A stretch of DNA of 64,000 nucleotides from an uncultured Paracoccaceae bacterium (GCA_947503765.1 CANNFA010000006.1:62001-126000); one strand, 5' to 3'. Positions 42,731-51,256 are shown, counted from the first letter of the stretch. The notes: generated by a model not told the origin, from the letters alone. Program-made: numbers and translations.

Positions 42731-42995
42731 GGGGAAGGCGGCGGGACCACCACGACCGTGGAGGTGCTTTTATTCCCGAGAGCCTGCATACACAGGTGGG
42801 CGCCGGATAACGAAGCCAGGGCCTCGACAGAGCCAGCTCCCTCGGAATTGATTAAGGCCACTGGAATATGACCTCTGCACGGGAAGGGCAGTGCCCGCCT
42901 GCTTAACGACATAAGCCGTCCCATGGGCTCCGGCAAGGGGGGCGGCCACATGATCGCGGCTTGATTTTCGTTCGCGGAATGTTCACGCTGGACAG
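42731..42995. other. Intergenic region upstream of mmcB
   Basis: 265 nt without a supported gene. The section 42770-42900 is less GC-rich and has several short inverted repeats (for example GCCTGCATACACAGG), but I could not match it to tmRNA, 6S, SRP or RNase P RNA. Confidence 0.4.
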
Positions 42996-43457
42996 ATGAC
43001 CGATGCGACGCCGATCCCGACGCTGAAACCCGGCCAGCTTCTGGCGCGCGGCGTGTGCCGGCACTTGCTGGGGCACGGATTCGTGACGGTCGAGGAACTG
43101 GTGCCCGCGCCGGGGCTGCGGGTCGACGTCATGGCGCTGGGCCCGAAGGGCGAGGTCTGGGTGGTGGAGTGCAAGTCCTCGCGCGTGGACTTCACGTCGG
43201 ACCGGAAATGGCAGGGCTATCTCGACTGGTGCGACCGCTATTTCTGGGCGGTGGATGCGGATTTCCCGGCCGAATTGCTGCCGGACGAGACCGGGCTGAT
43301 CATGGCCGACGCCTATGGCGCCGAGATCCTGCGCATGGCGCCCGAGGACCGGCTGGCCCCCGCGCGGCGCAAGGCGGTCGTGCAGAAATTCGCCCGCCAC
43401 GCCGCGCTGCGGCTGCAGGCGGTGCGCGACCCGCAGGCGCAGACGGGCGGGTTCTGA
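42996..43457 (+). CDS. mmcB: MmcB-family DNA repair protein
   Basis: 153-aa protein of the MmcB (DUF2161-like) family with a PD-(D/E)xK nuclease-type core: RVDVMALGPKGEVWVVECKSSRVDFTSDRKW carries the Asp and E-x-K catalytic pattern. In Caulobacter mmcB is an SOS-linked gene required for mitomycin C resistance. No LexA box was identified upstream. It is transcribed alone, convergent with a DUF6324-type gene. Confidence 0.9.
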   Translation: MTDATPIPTLKPGQLLARGVCRHLLGHGFVTVEELVPAPGLRVDVMALGPKGEVWVVECKSSRVDFTSDRKWQGYLDWCDRYFWAVDADFPAELLPDETGLIMADAYGAEILRMAPEDRLAPARRKAVVQKFARHAALRLQAVRDPQAQTGGF

Positions 43458-43518
43458 GCGGGGTGTGCGCCGCTGCCGATGCCGGCCGGCCCCGCGCCTG
43501 TGCGGCCCGGACGCCGGC

Positions 43519-43716
43519 CTATTTGCGGCGCGGCTTGGCGCCGCGGGCGCGGGCGGCGGCGGCGCGGATTTCCTCGGCGATTTCCTCGGCCTCCTCGGGC
43601 AGGAAATCCATCGGCAGCTCGACTCCGCCACCCTCGACATAGATCCGCACCATGCCTTCGCTGGTCGGCCCGATCTGCAGATTGGTCTCGATGTCGCTTT
43701 CGCGGTTGATCCCCAT
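43519..43716 (-). CDS. DUF6324-like small protein
   Basis: 65-aa protein MGINRESDIETNLQIGP ... followed by an acidic/basic helix (PEEAEEIAEEIRAAAARARGAKPRRK). It resembles a short conserved Rhodobacterales protein annotated DUF6324. The start at 43716 is chosen where the conserved part begins; the ORF track adds 17 codons. No function known. Confidence 0.75.
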   Translation of the reverse strand: MGINRESDIETNLQIGPTSEGMVRIYVEGGGVELPMDFLPEEAEEIAEEIRAAAARARGAKPRRK

Positions 43717-43853
43717 GACATGCCCTTCCGACTGGATGGCAGCGCGGTAGCGCAGGCGCGGCGCCAAGACAAGGCTGGGGGCAAGGGCGGCGGCGGGTTT
43801 GGGGCGAAACCCCCTTGCAATCGCGCCGCGCCGACGCTAATTCGCGCTTCAGT

Positions 43854-43930
43854 GCCGCCTTAGCTCAGTTGGTTAGAGCGCTGGATTGTGGATCCAGAGG
43901 TCCCCTGTTCAAGCCAGGGAGGCGGTACCA
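43854..43930 (+). tRNA. tRNA-His (GTG anticodon)
   Basis: 77-nt cloverleaf with encoded CCA. The D-loop AGCTCAGTTGGTTAGAGC, anticodon arm CTGGA-TTGTGGA-TCCAG with anticodon GTG, T-arm CCCTG-TTCAAGC-CAGGG and acceptor GCCGCCT/AGGCGGT (one G-T pair at 1-72) are all clear. The discriminator is A73 and the base before position 1 is T, so there is no encoded G-1. This matches the altered tRNA-His identity reported for a clade of alphaproteobacteria. Confidence 0.95.
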
Positions 43931-43980
43931 TCCCCCCTGGCCGTGTCGTGTTCGCGCCCGCCAATTCCGCGCGGCGCGCC

Positions 43981-45042
43981 CTATTGCAGCTTCCCGCGCG
44001 AGGTGATGTCGGCCACGCGGTCCACCTTGTCGCCGCGCACCAGGTGGACGCGGTCGAACAGGTTGGTCACCACGCAGGCATGGTTGGGGATCACGCGCAC
44101 GGCATCGCCCACCTCGGGCTTGTCCGCGCAGGCGGACAGGTCCACGACCGCATGTTCCTCGGACAGGCCGGTGATGACCGCATCGGGGTATTCCACGATA
44201 TGGCCGTGCCCCTTGTGCGGTGCCGGCGCCAGATCGGCCGCCAGCGCCTTGGACCCGGAATCGAGCACCGCGCGGTCCGGTGTCGGCCGGCTGACCACCG
44301 TGGCCTTCACCGTCAGCGCGCAATCGTCCAGCGTGCCGTGGCCAAAGCCGACCTGCATCCGGTCGGAATAGATGTAGGTGCCGGGGCGATACTCGGTCGC
44401 GGCGCTGCCCTCGCCCGCGCTGTAAAGATCGGGGGTGCCGCCCGAAGAGATCACGCGGGGCGGCAGGCCCGCATCCTCCAGCGCGGCCTTGGCGCGCAGC
44501 AGCCAGGCATCGGCCCGGTCCGCGCCGCCCTTGGGCGGATAGGTCATCAGCCCGCCAAAGATCAGGCCCGGCGCCGCGTCGATCTGCCGGGCCAGCGCCA
44601 CGGCCTCTTCGGGGGTCTGCACGCCGCAGCGGTCGGCACCGGTGTCGCATTCGACCAGCACGGTCAGCGGCGCGTCCTTGTCGAACCGGGCGGCATAGCC
44701 TTCGATCGTCGCGGCGCTGTCGGCGGTGACGGACAGGGTGACGCGCGCGTTCAGGTCCGCCAGCCGGTCCAGCTTGGACGCGCCAAGGATGTTGTAGGGC
44801 AGGAAGATGTCGGTCAGCCCGCCATCCGCCATCGCATCCGCTTCGCCGATCTTCTGGCAGGTGATGCCGATCGCCCCCAGTTCCATCTGCTTTTGCGCCA
44901 TTTCCGGCAGCTTGTGGGTTTTCACATGCGGCCGCAGCGGCAGGTTGTTCGCGTCGGCGTAATCCTGCGCGCGTTTCAGGTTGGCATCGACCTTGTCGAG
45001 GTCGATCACCACGGCGGGGGTGTCGATGTCTTCGGTCTTCAT
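43981..45042 (-). CDS. DSD1-family PLP enzyme (D-serine dehydratase/D-threonine aldolase-like)
   Basis: 353-aa fold-type III PLP enzyme with an alanine-racemase-type barrel. The PLP lysine lies in LRPHVKTHK (Lys41); ISSGGTPDLYSAGEGSAATEYRPGTYIYSDRMQ and a C-terminal metal-binding segment (IPNHACVVTNLFDRVH) match the DSD1/D-threonine-aldolase family, in which His and Cys bind zinc. It acts on a D-hydroxy amino acid. The ORF track fuses it with the upstream gene; the ATG at 45042 overlaps the SDR stop by one base, indicating coupling. Confidence 0.92.
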   Translation of the reverse strand: MKTEDIDTPAVVIDLDKVDANLKRAQDYADANNLPLRPHVKTHKLPEMAQKQMELGAIGITCQKIGEADAMADGGLTDIFLPYNILGASKLDRLADLNARVTLSVTADSAATIEGYAARFDKDAPLTVLVECDTGADRCGVQTPEEAVALARQIDAAPGLIFGGLMTYPPKGGADRADAWLLRAKAALEDAGLPPRVISSGGTPDLYSAGEGSAATEYRPGTYIYSDRMQVGFGHGTLDDCALTVKATVVSRPTPDRAVLDSGSKALAADLAPAPHKGHGHIVEYPDAVITGLSEEHAVVDLSACADKPEVGDAVRVIPNHACVVTNLFDRVHLVRGDKVDRVADITSRGKLQ

Positions 45043-45821
45043 CAATTCTGCTCCGAATGGGTGTCCGAATGGGTGATGGCGTCGATGAACGGCAGGTTGC
45101 CGCCCATCAGCCCGGCATCCACGTTCAGCGCGGTGCCGGTGATGCCGCTGGCCAGCGGCGAGGCAAGAAACAGCACGGCATTGGCGACCTCTTGCGGGGT
45201 GATGAGACGGCCGAGCGGGTAGAGCGGCTGCACCCGGCTCATCACGTCGGGATCCGCCGCGATGCGGTGGTCCCAGGCGTTGGTGCGGATCGAGGCGGGC
45301 ACGACCGCGTTGGCGCGGATGCCGTGGCGCCCTTCCTCGGTTGCCAGCGCGCGCATCCAGGCCAGGACCGCCGCCTTGGCCGCCGAATAGACCGGGTTGC
45401 CGAAATGCGCCAGCCCGTTGACCGAGGCGATGAAGACGAAGGCGCGGTTGCCGGCGCCCTTGCGCATATGCGGCAGCAAATCCATCGAAAGCCGCGCCGC
45501 GCCGGTGAAATTCGTGTCCATCTCGTCGGCGAAGGTCGACGGCTCGACCTGGGTCAGAACCTCTGCGCGGGTCAGGCCGGCATTGTTCACCACGATGTCG
45601 GGCGCGCCGTTCGCGGTGATCGCCCTCGCCGCGCCGGCCACCGATTCGGCGTCGCGCAGATCGAAGCCGTGCGCCTCGGCGCAGATGCCGGGCACCTCCG
45701 CCTCGGCCCGGTCGCAGCCGACGACCTTTGCGCCCGCCGCGGCAAAGGCATCGCACAGCACGCCGCCCAGGCTGCCGCCGGTTCCGGTGATGACGACCCG
45801 TGCTCCGTTCAGTTCAAACAT
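45042..45821 (-). CDS. Short-chain dehydrogenase/reductase
   Basis: 259-aa NAD(P)-dependent oxidoreductase. The cofactor loop VVITGTGGSLGG, VVNNAG, catalytic Ser in FVFIASVNG and YSAAKAAV (Tyr-x3-Lys) identify an SDR; the C-terminus LNVDAGLMGGN is typical. The substrate is not predictable. It is the first gene of a two-gene operon with the DSD1-type enzyme, suggesting oxidation of a hydroxy compound linked to D-amino acid cleavage. It is divergent from RidA with only 61 nt between them. Confidence 0.92.
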   Translation of the reverse strand: MFELNGARVVITGTGGSLGGVLCDAFAAAGAKVVGCDRAEAEVPGICAEAHGFDLRDAESVAGAARAITANGAPDIVVNNAGLTRAEVLTQVEPSTFADEMDTNFTGAARLSMDLLPHMRKGAGNRAFVFIASVNGLAHFGNPVYSAAKAAVLAWMRALATEEGRHGIRANAVVPASIRTNAWDHRIAADPDVMSRVQPLYPLGRLITPQEVANAVLFLASPLASGITGTALNVDAGLMGGNLPFIDAITHSDTHSEQN

Positions 45822-45882
45822 CGTCTTGGCCTTTCGGTTGAGTTCTGTTCATAGTCGCGCCGACCGTAACAAGGAGGATTCC

Positions 45883-46248
45883 ATGTCCAAACAGTTCTTT
45901 GGCACTTCGCACGTCCCGCTGTCGCCAGCCGTGCGCGCAGGGGATTTCGTGTATGTCTCCGGCCAGGTGCCGGTCGGCGCGGATGGCAATGTCGTGTCCG
46001 GCGGCGTCGCCGCGGAAACCCGGCAGGTGCTGGAAAACGTCCGCAAGACGCTGCAACTGGCCGGCTGCGACATGTCCGACGTGGTGAAAACCACCGTCTG
46101 GCTGCGCGACCGCGACGATTTCAAGGATTTCAACGCGGCATATGCCGAATTCTTCCCGGAAAACCCGCCGGCGCGGTCCACCGCCGAATCGCGGTTGATG
46201 ATCGACATCGCGGTCGAGATCGAGGCCATCGCCTATAAACCCGCCTGA
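45883..46248 (+). CDS. RidA-family enamine/imine deaminase
   Basis: 121-aa RidA/YjgF-type protein. SPAVRAGDFVYVSGQVPV is the family start, and RSTAESRLMIDIAVEIEAIAYKP retains the Arg-Ser/Thr-x-x-Glu substrate-anchoring region with catalytic-type Arg. RidA proteins hydrolyse reactive 2-aminoacrylate made by PLP dehydratases, so pairing with a DSD1-type D-serine/D-threonine enzyme next door is functionally sensible. AAGGAGG precedes its ATG. Its 3' end overlaps the convergent monooxygenase gene by 16 bp. Confidence 0.93.
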   Translation: MSKQFFGTSHVPLSPAVRAGDFVYVSGQVPVGADGNVVSGGVAAETRQVLENVRKTLQLAGCDMSDVVKTTVWLRDRDDFKDFNAAYAEFFPENPPARSTAESRLMIDIAVEIEAIAYKPA

Positions 46249-48029
46249 TCAAGCGGCGGGCAGGGGGCAGGGCGGCCATAGACCGGCACGTCCAGCCCCA
46301 CCGCCCGCGCCTTGAGCTGCATGGCCACGAATTTCGAGTAGAACCGCGACAGCGCCAGGTTGCCGCCGTGAAACCACAGCGCCGGGTGCGCCGTCGGCTT
46401 CCACATGTTGCGCAATTCGCCCTGCCACGGGCCGGGATCGCCGCGCACGCCGGATCCGAGCCCCCAGCACGGCCCCAGCGCATCGGCGGTTTCGCGGTCC
46501 ACCAGCCCCGCCACCGCCTCGTTCATCGACTGGTAGCCGGTGCAGGCGACGATCACATCCGCCGCTTCCTCGCGCCCCGAGGCGAAGCGGATGCCGGTTT
46601 CGGTCAGCGTCTCGATCTCATCGCCGGCGATCACCTTGATCCCGCCTTCCGCGATCAGGGTCGAGGCGCCGGCGTCGATGTAATAGCCCGACGCGGTGCG
46701 CAGCGCGCGCATCATCAGGCCGGATTCGTCCTCGCCGAAATCATATGCGAACCCGGCCTTGCCGAGCGCGTCGTAGAAATCCGCGTCGCGGGCGCGGATT
46801 TTCTCGTAAAGCGGTTTCTGTTTCTCCGCGAACAGCGCATAGGGCGTGGCCGCGCCCAGAAGGTCGGCCTTTTCCGTGGTCAGCCCAGCCTGCACGGCCT
46901 GTTCGGAATAGGTGTCGAAACCAAGCTCCATCAGGGTTTCGGAGCGAACCACGATGGACGGGCGGCGCTGGAACATGGTGACATCTGCCCCCGCCTCCCA
47001 CAGGTCGAGCGCGACATCGTGGGCCGAAGAGCCCGCGCCGATGACCAGCGCGCGCTTGCCCTTGAACGGGGCGCCCTCGGCATATTGCGAGGAATGCAGA
47101 AGGGTGCCGGCGAAATCGTCCTGGCCGGGAAAATCGGGCAGGTTCGGCGGGCCGTAGGCGCCGGTGCAGAACACCAGCTGGCGCGGCGTCAGGGTCAACG
47201 TCTCGCCATCCGCGCGGCGCACGCGCACGTCCCATTCGCCGCGATCCTCGTGCCATGTCGCGGCCTCGGCCTCGGTGCCGGTCCAGGCGTCCAGCTCGAA
47301 GATCTGCGCATAGGCTTCCAGCCAGTCGCCCATCTTGTCCTTGGGGCAGAAAACGGGCCAGGTTTCGGGAAAGGGCAGGTAGGGCAGGTGGTCGTACCAG
47401 ACCGGATCGTGCAGCACGAGGCTGCGGTAGCGGTTGCGCCAGCTGTCGCCGATACGCGGGTTCTTCTCGACGATCAACGCCGGCACGTCCAGCTGTTTCA
47501 GCCGCGCCGCCAGCGCCACGCCGCCCTGGCCGCCGCCGACGATCAGAACCTCTGGCTGGTCCTCGCGGCCCAGCCGCGCGGTCGTTTCGGCGCGGCGTTC
47601 GGACCAGGTCTTGCGGGCGCGGTCGGCCCTGTGTTCGATCCCCTTGATCCGGGCGCTGCCGCGCGGATCCTCGTGGCCCTTCAGATCCTCCATTGCGGTC
47701 AGCAGGATATATCCCTTGCCATCCCGCAGCGTGACGCGCCCGGTTCCCCAGGCGGCGGCGGTTTCGAACGCGATCCAGGCGGCGATCCCGTCCTCGGTCC
47801 GCTCGGCCGGGCCGTCACGGCGCCAGCCGGTCGGGGCGGCCGTATCAAGGCAGGCCTCCAGCATCGCGGCGATGGCGCCGCGCCCCTCCATCGTGCGGAT
47901 GTTCCAGGTAAAGCTCAGCAGGTCACGCCAATAGCCGCCGGCCGCGAACAGGGCGGCTGCGGCGTCGGTGTCGCGGGCCTGAAGGGCGCTGTCCAGCGCG
48001 CCCAGCCAATCGTCAATCTGCTGTTCCAT
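46233..48029 (-). CDS. FMO-type NAD(P)/FAD monooxygenase with N-terminal NTF2/SnoaL-like domain
   Basis: 598-aa flavoenzyme. Residues about 1-130 form a SnoaL/NTF2-like domain (AAALFAAGGYWRDLLSFTWNIRTMEG). The rest is a flavin monooxygenase: FAD loop VLIVGGGQGGVALAARL, FMO/Baeyer-Villiger fingerprint FAGTLLHSSQY and NADPH loop ALVIGAGSSAHDVALDL, then VIVACTGYQS. It would hydroxylate a soft nucleophile (N or S) or insert oxygen into a ketone. A TGTAA-N5-TTACA operator lies 40 nt upstream of its start, and its divergent neighbour is the NMT1-type ABC operon. A role in processing the imported compound is inferred. Confidence 0.9.
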   Translation of the reverse strand: MEQQIDDWLGALDSALQARDTDAAAALFAAGGYWRDLLSFTWNIRTMEGRGAIAAMLEACLDTAAPTGWRRDGPAERTEDGIAAWIAFETAAAWGTGRVTLRDGKGYILLTAMEDLKGHEDPRGSARIKGIEHRADRARKTWSERRAETTARLGREDQPEVLIVGGGQGGVALAARLKQLDVPALIVEKNPRIGDSWRNRYRSLVLHDPVWYDHLPYLPFPETWPVFCPKDKMGDWLEAYAQIFELDAWTGTEAEAATWHEDRGEWDVRVRRADGETLTLTPRQLVFCTGAYGPPNLPDFPGQDDFAGTLLHSSQYAEGAPFKGKRALVIGAGSSAHDVALDLWEAGADVTMFQRRPSIVVRSETLMELGFDTYSEQAVQAGLTTEKADLLGAATPYALFAEKQKPLYEKIRARDADFYDALGKAGFAYDFGEDESGLMMRALRTASGYYIDAGASTLIAEGGIKVIAGDEIETLTETGIRFASGREEAADVIVACTGYQSMNEAVAGLVDRETADALGPCWGLGSGVRGDPGPWQGELRNMWKPTAHPALWFHGGNLALSRFYSKFVAMQLKARAVGLDVPVYGRPAPCPPLDQAGL

Positions 48030-48068
48030 CTGCGGCTCCCCCGTCTTCGCCTCGCTCCTCTCCGAGTC

Positions 48069-48083
48069 TGTAACTTAATTACA
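48069..48083. promoter_or_regulatory. Operator A, TGTAA-N5-TTACA
   Basis: TGTAACTTAATTACA, perfect 5-bp arms, 40 nt upstream of the monooxygenase start. The pattern resembles RpiR-family (HexR-like) sites. The regulator at 61-62 kb is the obvious candidate. Confidence 0.65.
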
Positions 48084-48143
48084 AAAATATTCCAGCCGCT
48101 TTTTCCTGGCAATTTCCCGGTGATAAAGGGTTCAAGCCATACC

Positions 48144-48169
48144 TTGACAGACCTGTAAGCGAGTTACAG
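48144..48169 (+). promoter_or_regulatory. Promoter -35 box with operator B
   Basis: TTGACA (48144-48149) is followed 4 nt later by a second operator whose perfect 6-5-6 palindrome is CTGTAAGCGAGTTACAG (48153-48169). The operator fills the spacer and -10 region, so bound protein should block transcription of the ABC operon starting at 48217. The same TTGACA-to-TGTAA spacing recurs at operator C. Confidence 0.65.
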
Positions 48170-48216
48170 AGTTGAGGGACGAGTCGCGGCGAAAGCGGCT
48201 GTGCAGGGGGGGATGC

Positions 48217-49029
48217 ATGGCGACCAACACATCGGGGCAGGCAAAGCTGGCGATCCGAAATGCCGGCAAACGCTATGGTGCGGTCGTTGCGCTGGAAGGC
48301 TGCGCGCTGGAGGTGGAGGCGAACACCATCGTGTCCATCGTCGGGCCGTCGGGCTGCGGCAAGACCACGCTTCTGTGGTCGATGTCGGGCCTGCACGCCC
48401 TGTCCGAAGGCGAAATCCTGCTGGACGGCACCCCCATCGTCAAACCGCGCCCCGAGATCGGGCTGGTCTTCCAGGAGGCCAACCTGCTGCCCTGGCGCAA
48501 CCTGCTGGGCAACATCCTGTTCCCGTTCGAGGTCAAGGGCCAGAAACCCGACCGCGCCTGGATCGACCACCTGCTGGAGCGGGTGAACCTCAAGGGTTTC
48601 GAAAAGGCGTTCCCGAACGAGCTGTCGGGCGGGATGCAGCAGCGCGCGTCCATCGTGCGGGCGCTGTCGCTGCGCCCCTCGGTTCTGCTGATGGACGAGC
48701 CGTTCGGCGCGCTCGACGCCTTCACCCGCGAAGAGATGAACCAGCTGGTCGAGGAAATCTGGCTGGAGACCCAGACAACCATCGTCTTCATCACCCATTC
48801 CATCGAAGAGGCGCTGTTCCTGTCCGACAAGGTCGTCGTGCTGACACCGCGTCCGGGGCGGGTGCTGAACGTCTATGACGTGCCGTTCGCGCGGCCGCGC
48901 ACGATGGAGGTGATGGCGGGCAAGGATGCGTTCGACCTGCACCACCGGATCAAGGCGGACATCTACGGCCAGCAGCGCAGCGGCGGCGGCGCGGCGGCAG
49001 AGGCAAGCGGGGCGGCGGCAGCGGAATGA
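48217..49029 (+). CDS. ABC transporter ATP-binding protein (SsuB/TauB-like)
   Basis: 270-aa ATPase. Walker A GPSGCGKTTLLW, Q-loop VFQEANLLPWRNLLGN, signature LSGGMQQRASIVRAL, Walker B VLLMDEPFGALDAFTRE and switch His VFITHSIEEALF are intact. The C-terminus is low-complexity (GGGAAAEASGAAAAE). The start at 48217 has GGGGGG upstream; the ORF track adds 15 codons that contain operator-proximal sequence. First gene of the second NMT1-type importer; its stop overlaps the permease start (ATGA). Confidence 0.93.
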   Translation: MATNTSGQAKLAIRNAGKRYGAVVALEGCALEVEANTIVSIVGPSGCGKTTLLWSMSGLHALSEGEILLDGTPIVKPRPEIGLVFQEANLLPWRNLLGNILFPFEVKGQKPDRAWIDHLLERVNLKGFEKAFPNELSGGMQQRASIVRALSLRPSVLLMDEPFGALDAFTREEMNQLVEEIWLETQTTIVFITHSIEEALFLSDKVVVLTPRPGRVLNVYDVPFARPRTMEVMAGKDAFDLHHRIKADIYGQQRSGGGAAAEASGAAAAE

Positions 49030-49856
49030 CGGAGACGGCAATGAGCGACGAGGGCGGAGTCGGCGGCAGGGTCGGCAAGGGGCTGCAATCGCTGTCCACG
49101 TTCGGCAGCGGCACGACGCGGCTGGAAATCGCCGCGATCATCGCCACCGCGGTGATCGTGATCGGCGGGCTGGAGGCGGCGCTGCGCTGGTTCGAGGTAC
49201 CGCATTACATCCTGCCGCCGCCCTCGGCCATCGCGGTGGCGCTGGTCGGGGATTTCCCGCTGATCCTGCCGCATCTGGGCCATACGCTGGTGGTGCTGCT
49301 GTCGGGCTTTGCCATCGGCGCGGGGATCGGCATCTTTCTGGCCGCGATCATCACGCAGTTTCCCTTCGCGGAAAAGATCATCGCGCCCTATATCCTGATC
49401 CTCGTGACCACGCCGATGCTGGCGCTGGTGCCGCTGCTGATCCTGCGCTTCGGCTTCGGCTACGAGCCGCGGATCATCGCGGTGGCGCTGGCAAGCGGGC
49501 CGATGGTGATGATCAACTCGGCCACCGGCTTTCGCCGGGTCGATGCCAACAAGATCGCGCTGGCGCGGTCCTACGGCGCGTCGGTGCTGCAGATCTTCTG
49601 GAAGATCCGCGCGCCGATGGCGCTGCCGATGATCCTGGTCGGGCTGATGATCGGCGCGATCTTCGGGCTGCTGACGGCGGTGGGCGCGGAAATGGTCGGC
49701 GGCGGGTTCGGCCTCGGCAACCGGCTGACCACCTATTCGTCGATGATCCAGATGCCGCAATTCTTCGGGGTCGTGCTGATCCTGTCGTTCCTGGGCATCC
49801 TGATCTACGTGATCTTTTTCCTGATCGGCAAGAAATGGGCAAGCTGGGAGACCTGA
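49026..49856 (+). CDS. ABC transporter permease (SsuC/TauC-type)
   Basis: 276-aa inner-membrane permease with about six helices and the EAA loop IALARSYGASVLQIFWKIRAPMALPMILVGL. HYILPPPSAIAVALVGDF is the typical periplasmic entry. The ATG at 49026 overlaps the ATPase stop; an alternative ATG at 49041 with GGAG upstream is also possible. It imports the ligand bound by the next gene product. Confidence 0.93.
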   Translation: MTETAMSDEGGVGGRVGKGLQSLSTFGSGTTRLEIAAIIATAVIVIGGLEAALRWFEVPHYILPPPSAIAVALVGDFPLILPHLGHTLVVLLSGFAIGAGIGIFLAAIITQFPFAEKIIAPYILILVTTPMLALVPLLILRFGFGYEPRIIAVALASGPMVMINSATGFRRVDANKIALARSYGASVLQIFWKIRAPMALPMILVGLMIGAIFGLLTAVGAEMVGGGFGLGNRLTTYSSMIQMPQFFGVVLILSFLGILIYVIFFLIGKKWASWET

Positions 49857-49915
49857 GGCGCCGGGTCCGGCGCGGCAATCGAATGAACGGCGCAACAAAA
49901 CTGGGAGGAACAGAA

Positions 49916-51064
49916 ATGAAAACCGCACACACATCCGCACTGACGCGGCGGCGGCTGCTGCAGGTCTCGGCCGGCGGCGTGGCGCTGTCGACCCTTGGCA
50001 TTCCGCGCGGCGCGCGCGCCGAGGGCTATGACGGCCCCTTCACCTGGATCAGCCCGCGCGGCACGCTGGAGGTGCTGGATGATTACGGCTTCTGGGTCGG
50101 CAAGAAGCTGGGCTATTTCGACGATCTGGATGTCGAGATGCAGCCGGGGCCGTCGGACGGCACCGCGACGGTGAAATTCGTCGATGTCGGCCAGGCCGAC
50201 ATGGGCTTTCCGTCGCCCGGCGTGTTCTCGTTCGCGATCGAGAACGGCATGGACCTGAAATCGGTGTTCAGCATGGGCGCGCTCGACACGTTCAGCCTGG
50301 CCTTCCGCAAGGGCGAGGGGCCCGGCGACATCAAGCAGATCGAGGGCAAGACGATCCTTCTGGGCTCCGCCGCGTGGGAATCCATCGTCAACCCGATGCT
50401 GGCGGCGCAGGGCGTCGACACCTCGACCATCACCTATGTCGAGGCCGGCTGGCCGACCTGGGGCACCGCGCTGGCCGCGGGGCAGGGCGACGCCGCGCTG
50501 TCCTGGGAGGGGCTGCGCGCGGAGTGGATCAGCACCGGGCTGGAATTCGAATACTGGCTGGGCGTGCAGAACTCGCCCCTGCCGGCCAACACCTTCGTGG
50601 TGCGCGCGTCGGATCTGGAGGATGCGGACAAGGTCGCCTTCCTCGAGAAGTACCTGCGCGGCTGGGCCAAGGGCATGCAGGCGGCCGAACACAACCCCGC
50701 CGCCGCCGTGCACGCAGTGTTCGAGCAGTTCCCGACGCTGGCCAAGAACCTCGGGCCGGAGCTGGGCCTGATGTCGATCCTGCAGCAGATGAACGTGTTC
50801 CGCGGGGACATGTCCAAGCGCGAGGGCTGGGGCTGGCACGACATGGAAAGCTGGCAGACCTTCTTCGACATCTCGGCCGAGATCGGCCAGACGTCGAGCG
50901 CGATCCAGGCATCCGAGGTCTGCACCAACACGCTGATCGCGCCGGCCAACGACTTCGATCACGCAGCGGTCAAGGCCGATGCCGAGGCCGCCGATGTGCC
51001 GGCCGATCTGGCCGCCGTCGATGTCGAGGCGCTGAAGGCGTCGATGTTCGACCAGGCGATCTGA
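49916..51064 (+). CDS. ABC transporter substrate-binding protein, NMT1/THI5-like
   Basis: 382-aa periplasmic receptor with a Tat-type signal (LTRRRLLQVSAGGVALSTLG ... ARA). The mature domain starts FTWISPRGTLEVLDDYGFWVGKKLGYFDDLDVEMQPGPSDG. TWGTALAAGQGDAALSWEGLRAEW covers the hinge. It differs clearly from the 24.4-kb receptor and is probably specific for another ligand. The start at 49916 has GGGAGGAACA upstream; the ORF track begins far upstream in another gene. It ends the ABC operon before a REP-like palindrome. Confidence 0.9.
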   Translation: MKTAHTSALTRRRLLQVSAGGVALSTLGIPRGARAEGYDGPFTWISPRGTLEVLDDYGFWVGKKLGYFDDLDVEMQPGPSDGTATVKFVDVGQADMGFPSPGVFSFAIENGMDLKSVFSMGALDTFSLAFRKGEGPGDIKQIEGKTILLGSAAWESIVNPMLAAQGVDTSTITYVEAGWPTWGTALAAGQGDAALSWEGLRAEWISTGLEFEYWLGVQNSPLPANTFVVRASDLEDADKVAFLEKYLRGWAKGMQAAEHNPAAAVHAVFEQFPTLAKNLGPELGLMSILQQMNVFRGDMSKREGWGWHDMESWQTFFDISAEIGQTSSAIQASEVCTNTLIAPANDFDHAAVKADAEAADVPADLAAVDVEALKASMFDQAI

Positions 51065-51081
51065 CGCCCCGGCGCGAAGGG

Positions 51082-51165
51082 TGCAACACCCGTCCCGGGC
51101 CTGACCCGGGACCTCCCCCTTTGCTCCGGGCGCGAGGCCCCGGGTCAGGCCCGGGGCGGGGTGCA
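51082..51165. repeat. Large nested GC-rich palindrome (REP-like)
   Basis: TGCA...CCCGGGCCTGACCCGGG (left, from 51082) pairs with CCCCGGGTCAGGCCCGGGG...TGCA (right, to 51165) as one long imperfect hairpin, and each arm is itself palindromic. It fills the gap after the ABC operon and resembles the hairpins at 7.5-7.7 kb. It may attenuate transcription between the transporter and the catabolic genes. Confidence 0.75.
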
Positions 51166-51256
51166 AAAAACGCAGGCGGCGCGCATGGGGCGGGCCGCCG
51201 GCGGCAAGACAGACAGGGCCGGCCGCCGTGCCGCGCCCCGGCAGGGAGAGTAGAAT

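Noticed and set aside
42731-42995. Possible structured RNA
   Set aside because: Sections look RNA-like, but no match to tmRNA, 6S, SRP or RNase P landmarks, and no promoter or terminator was evident.
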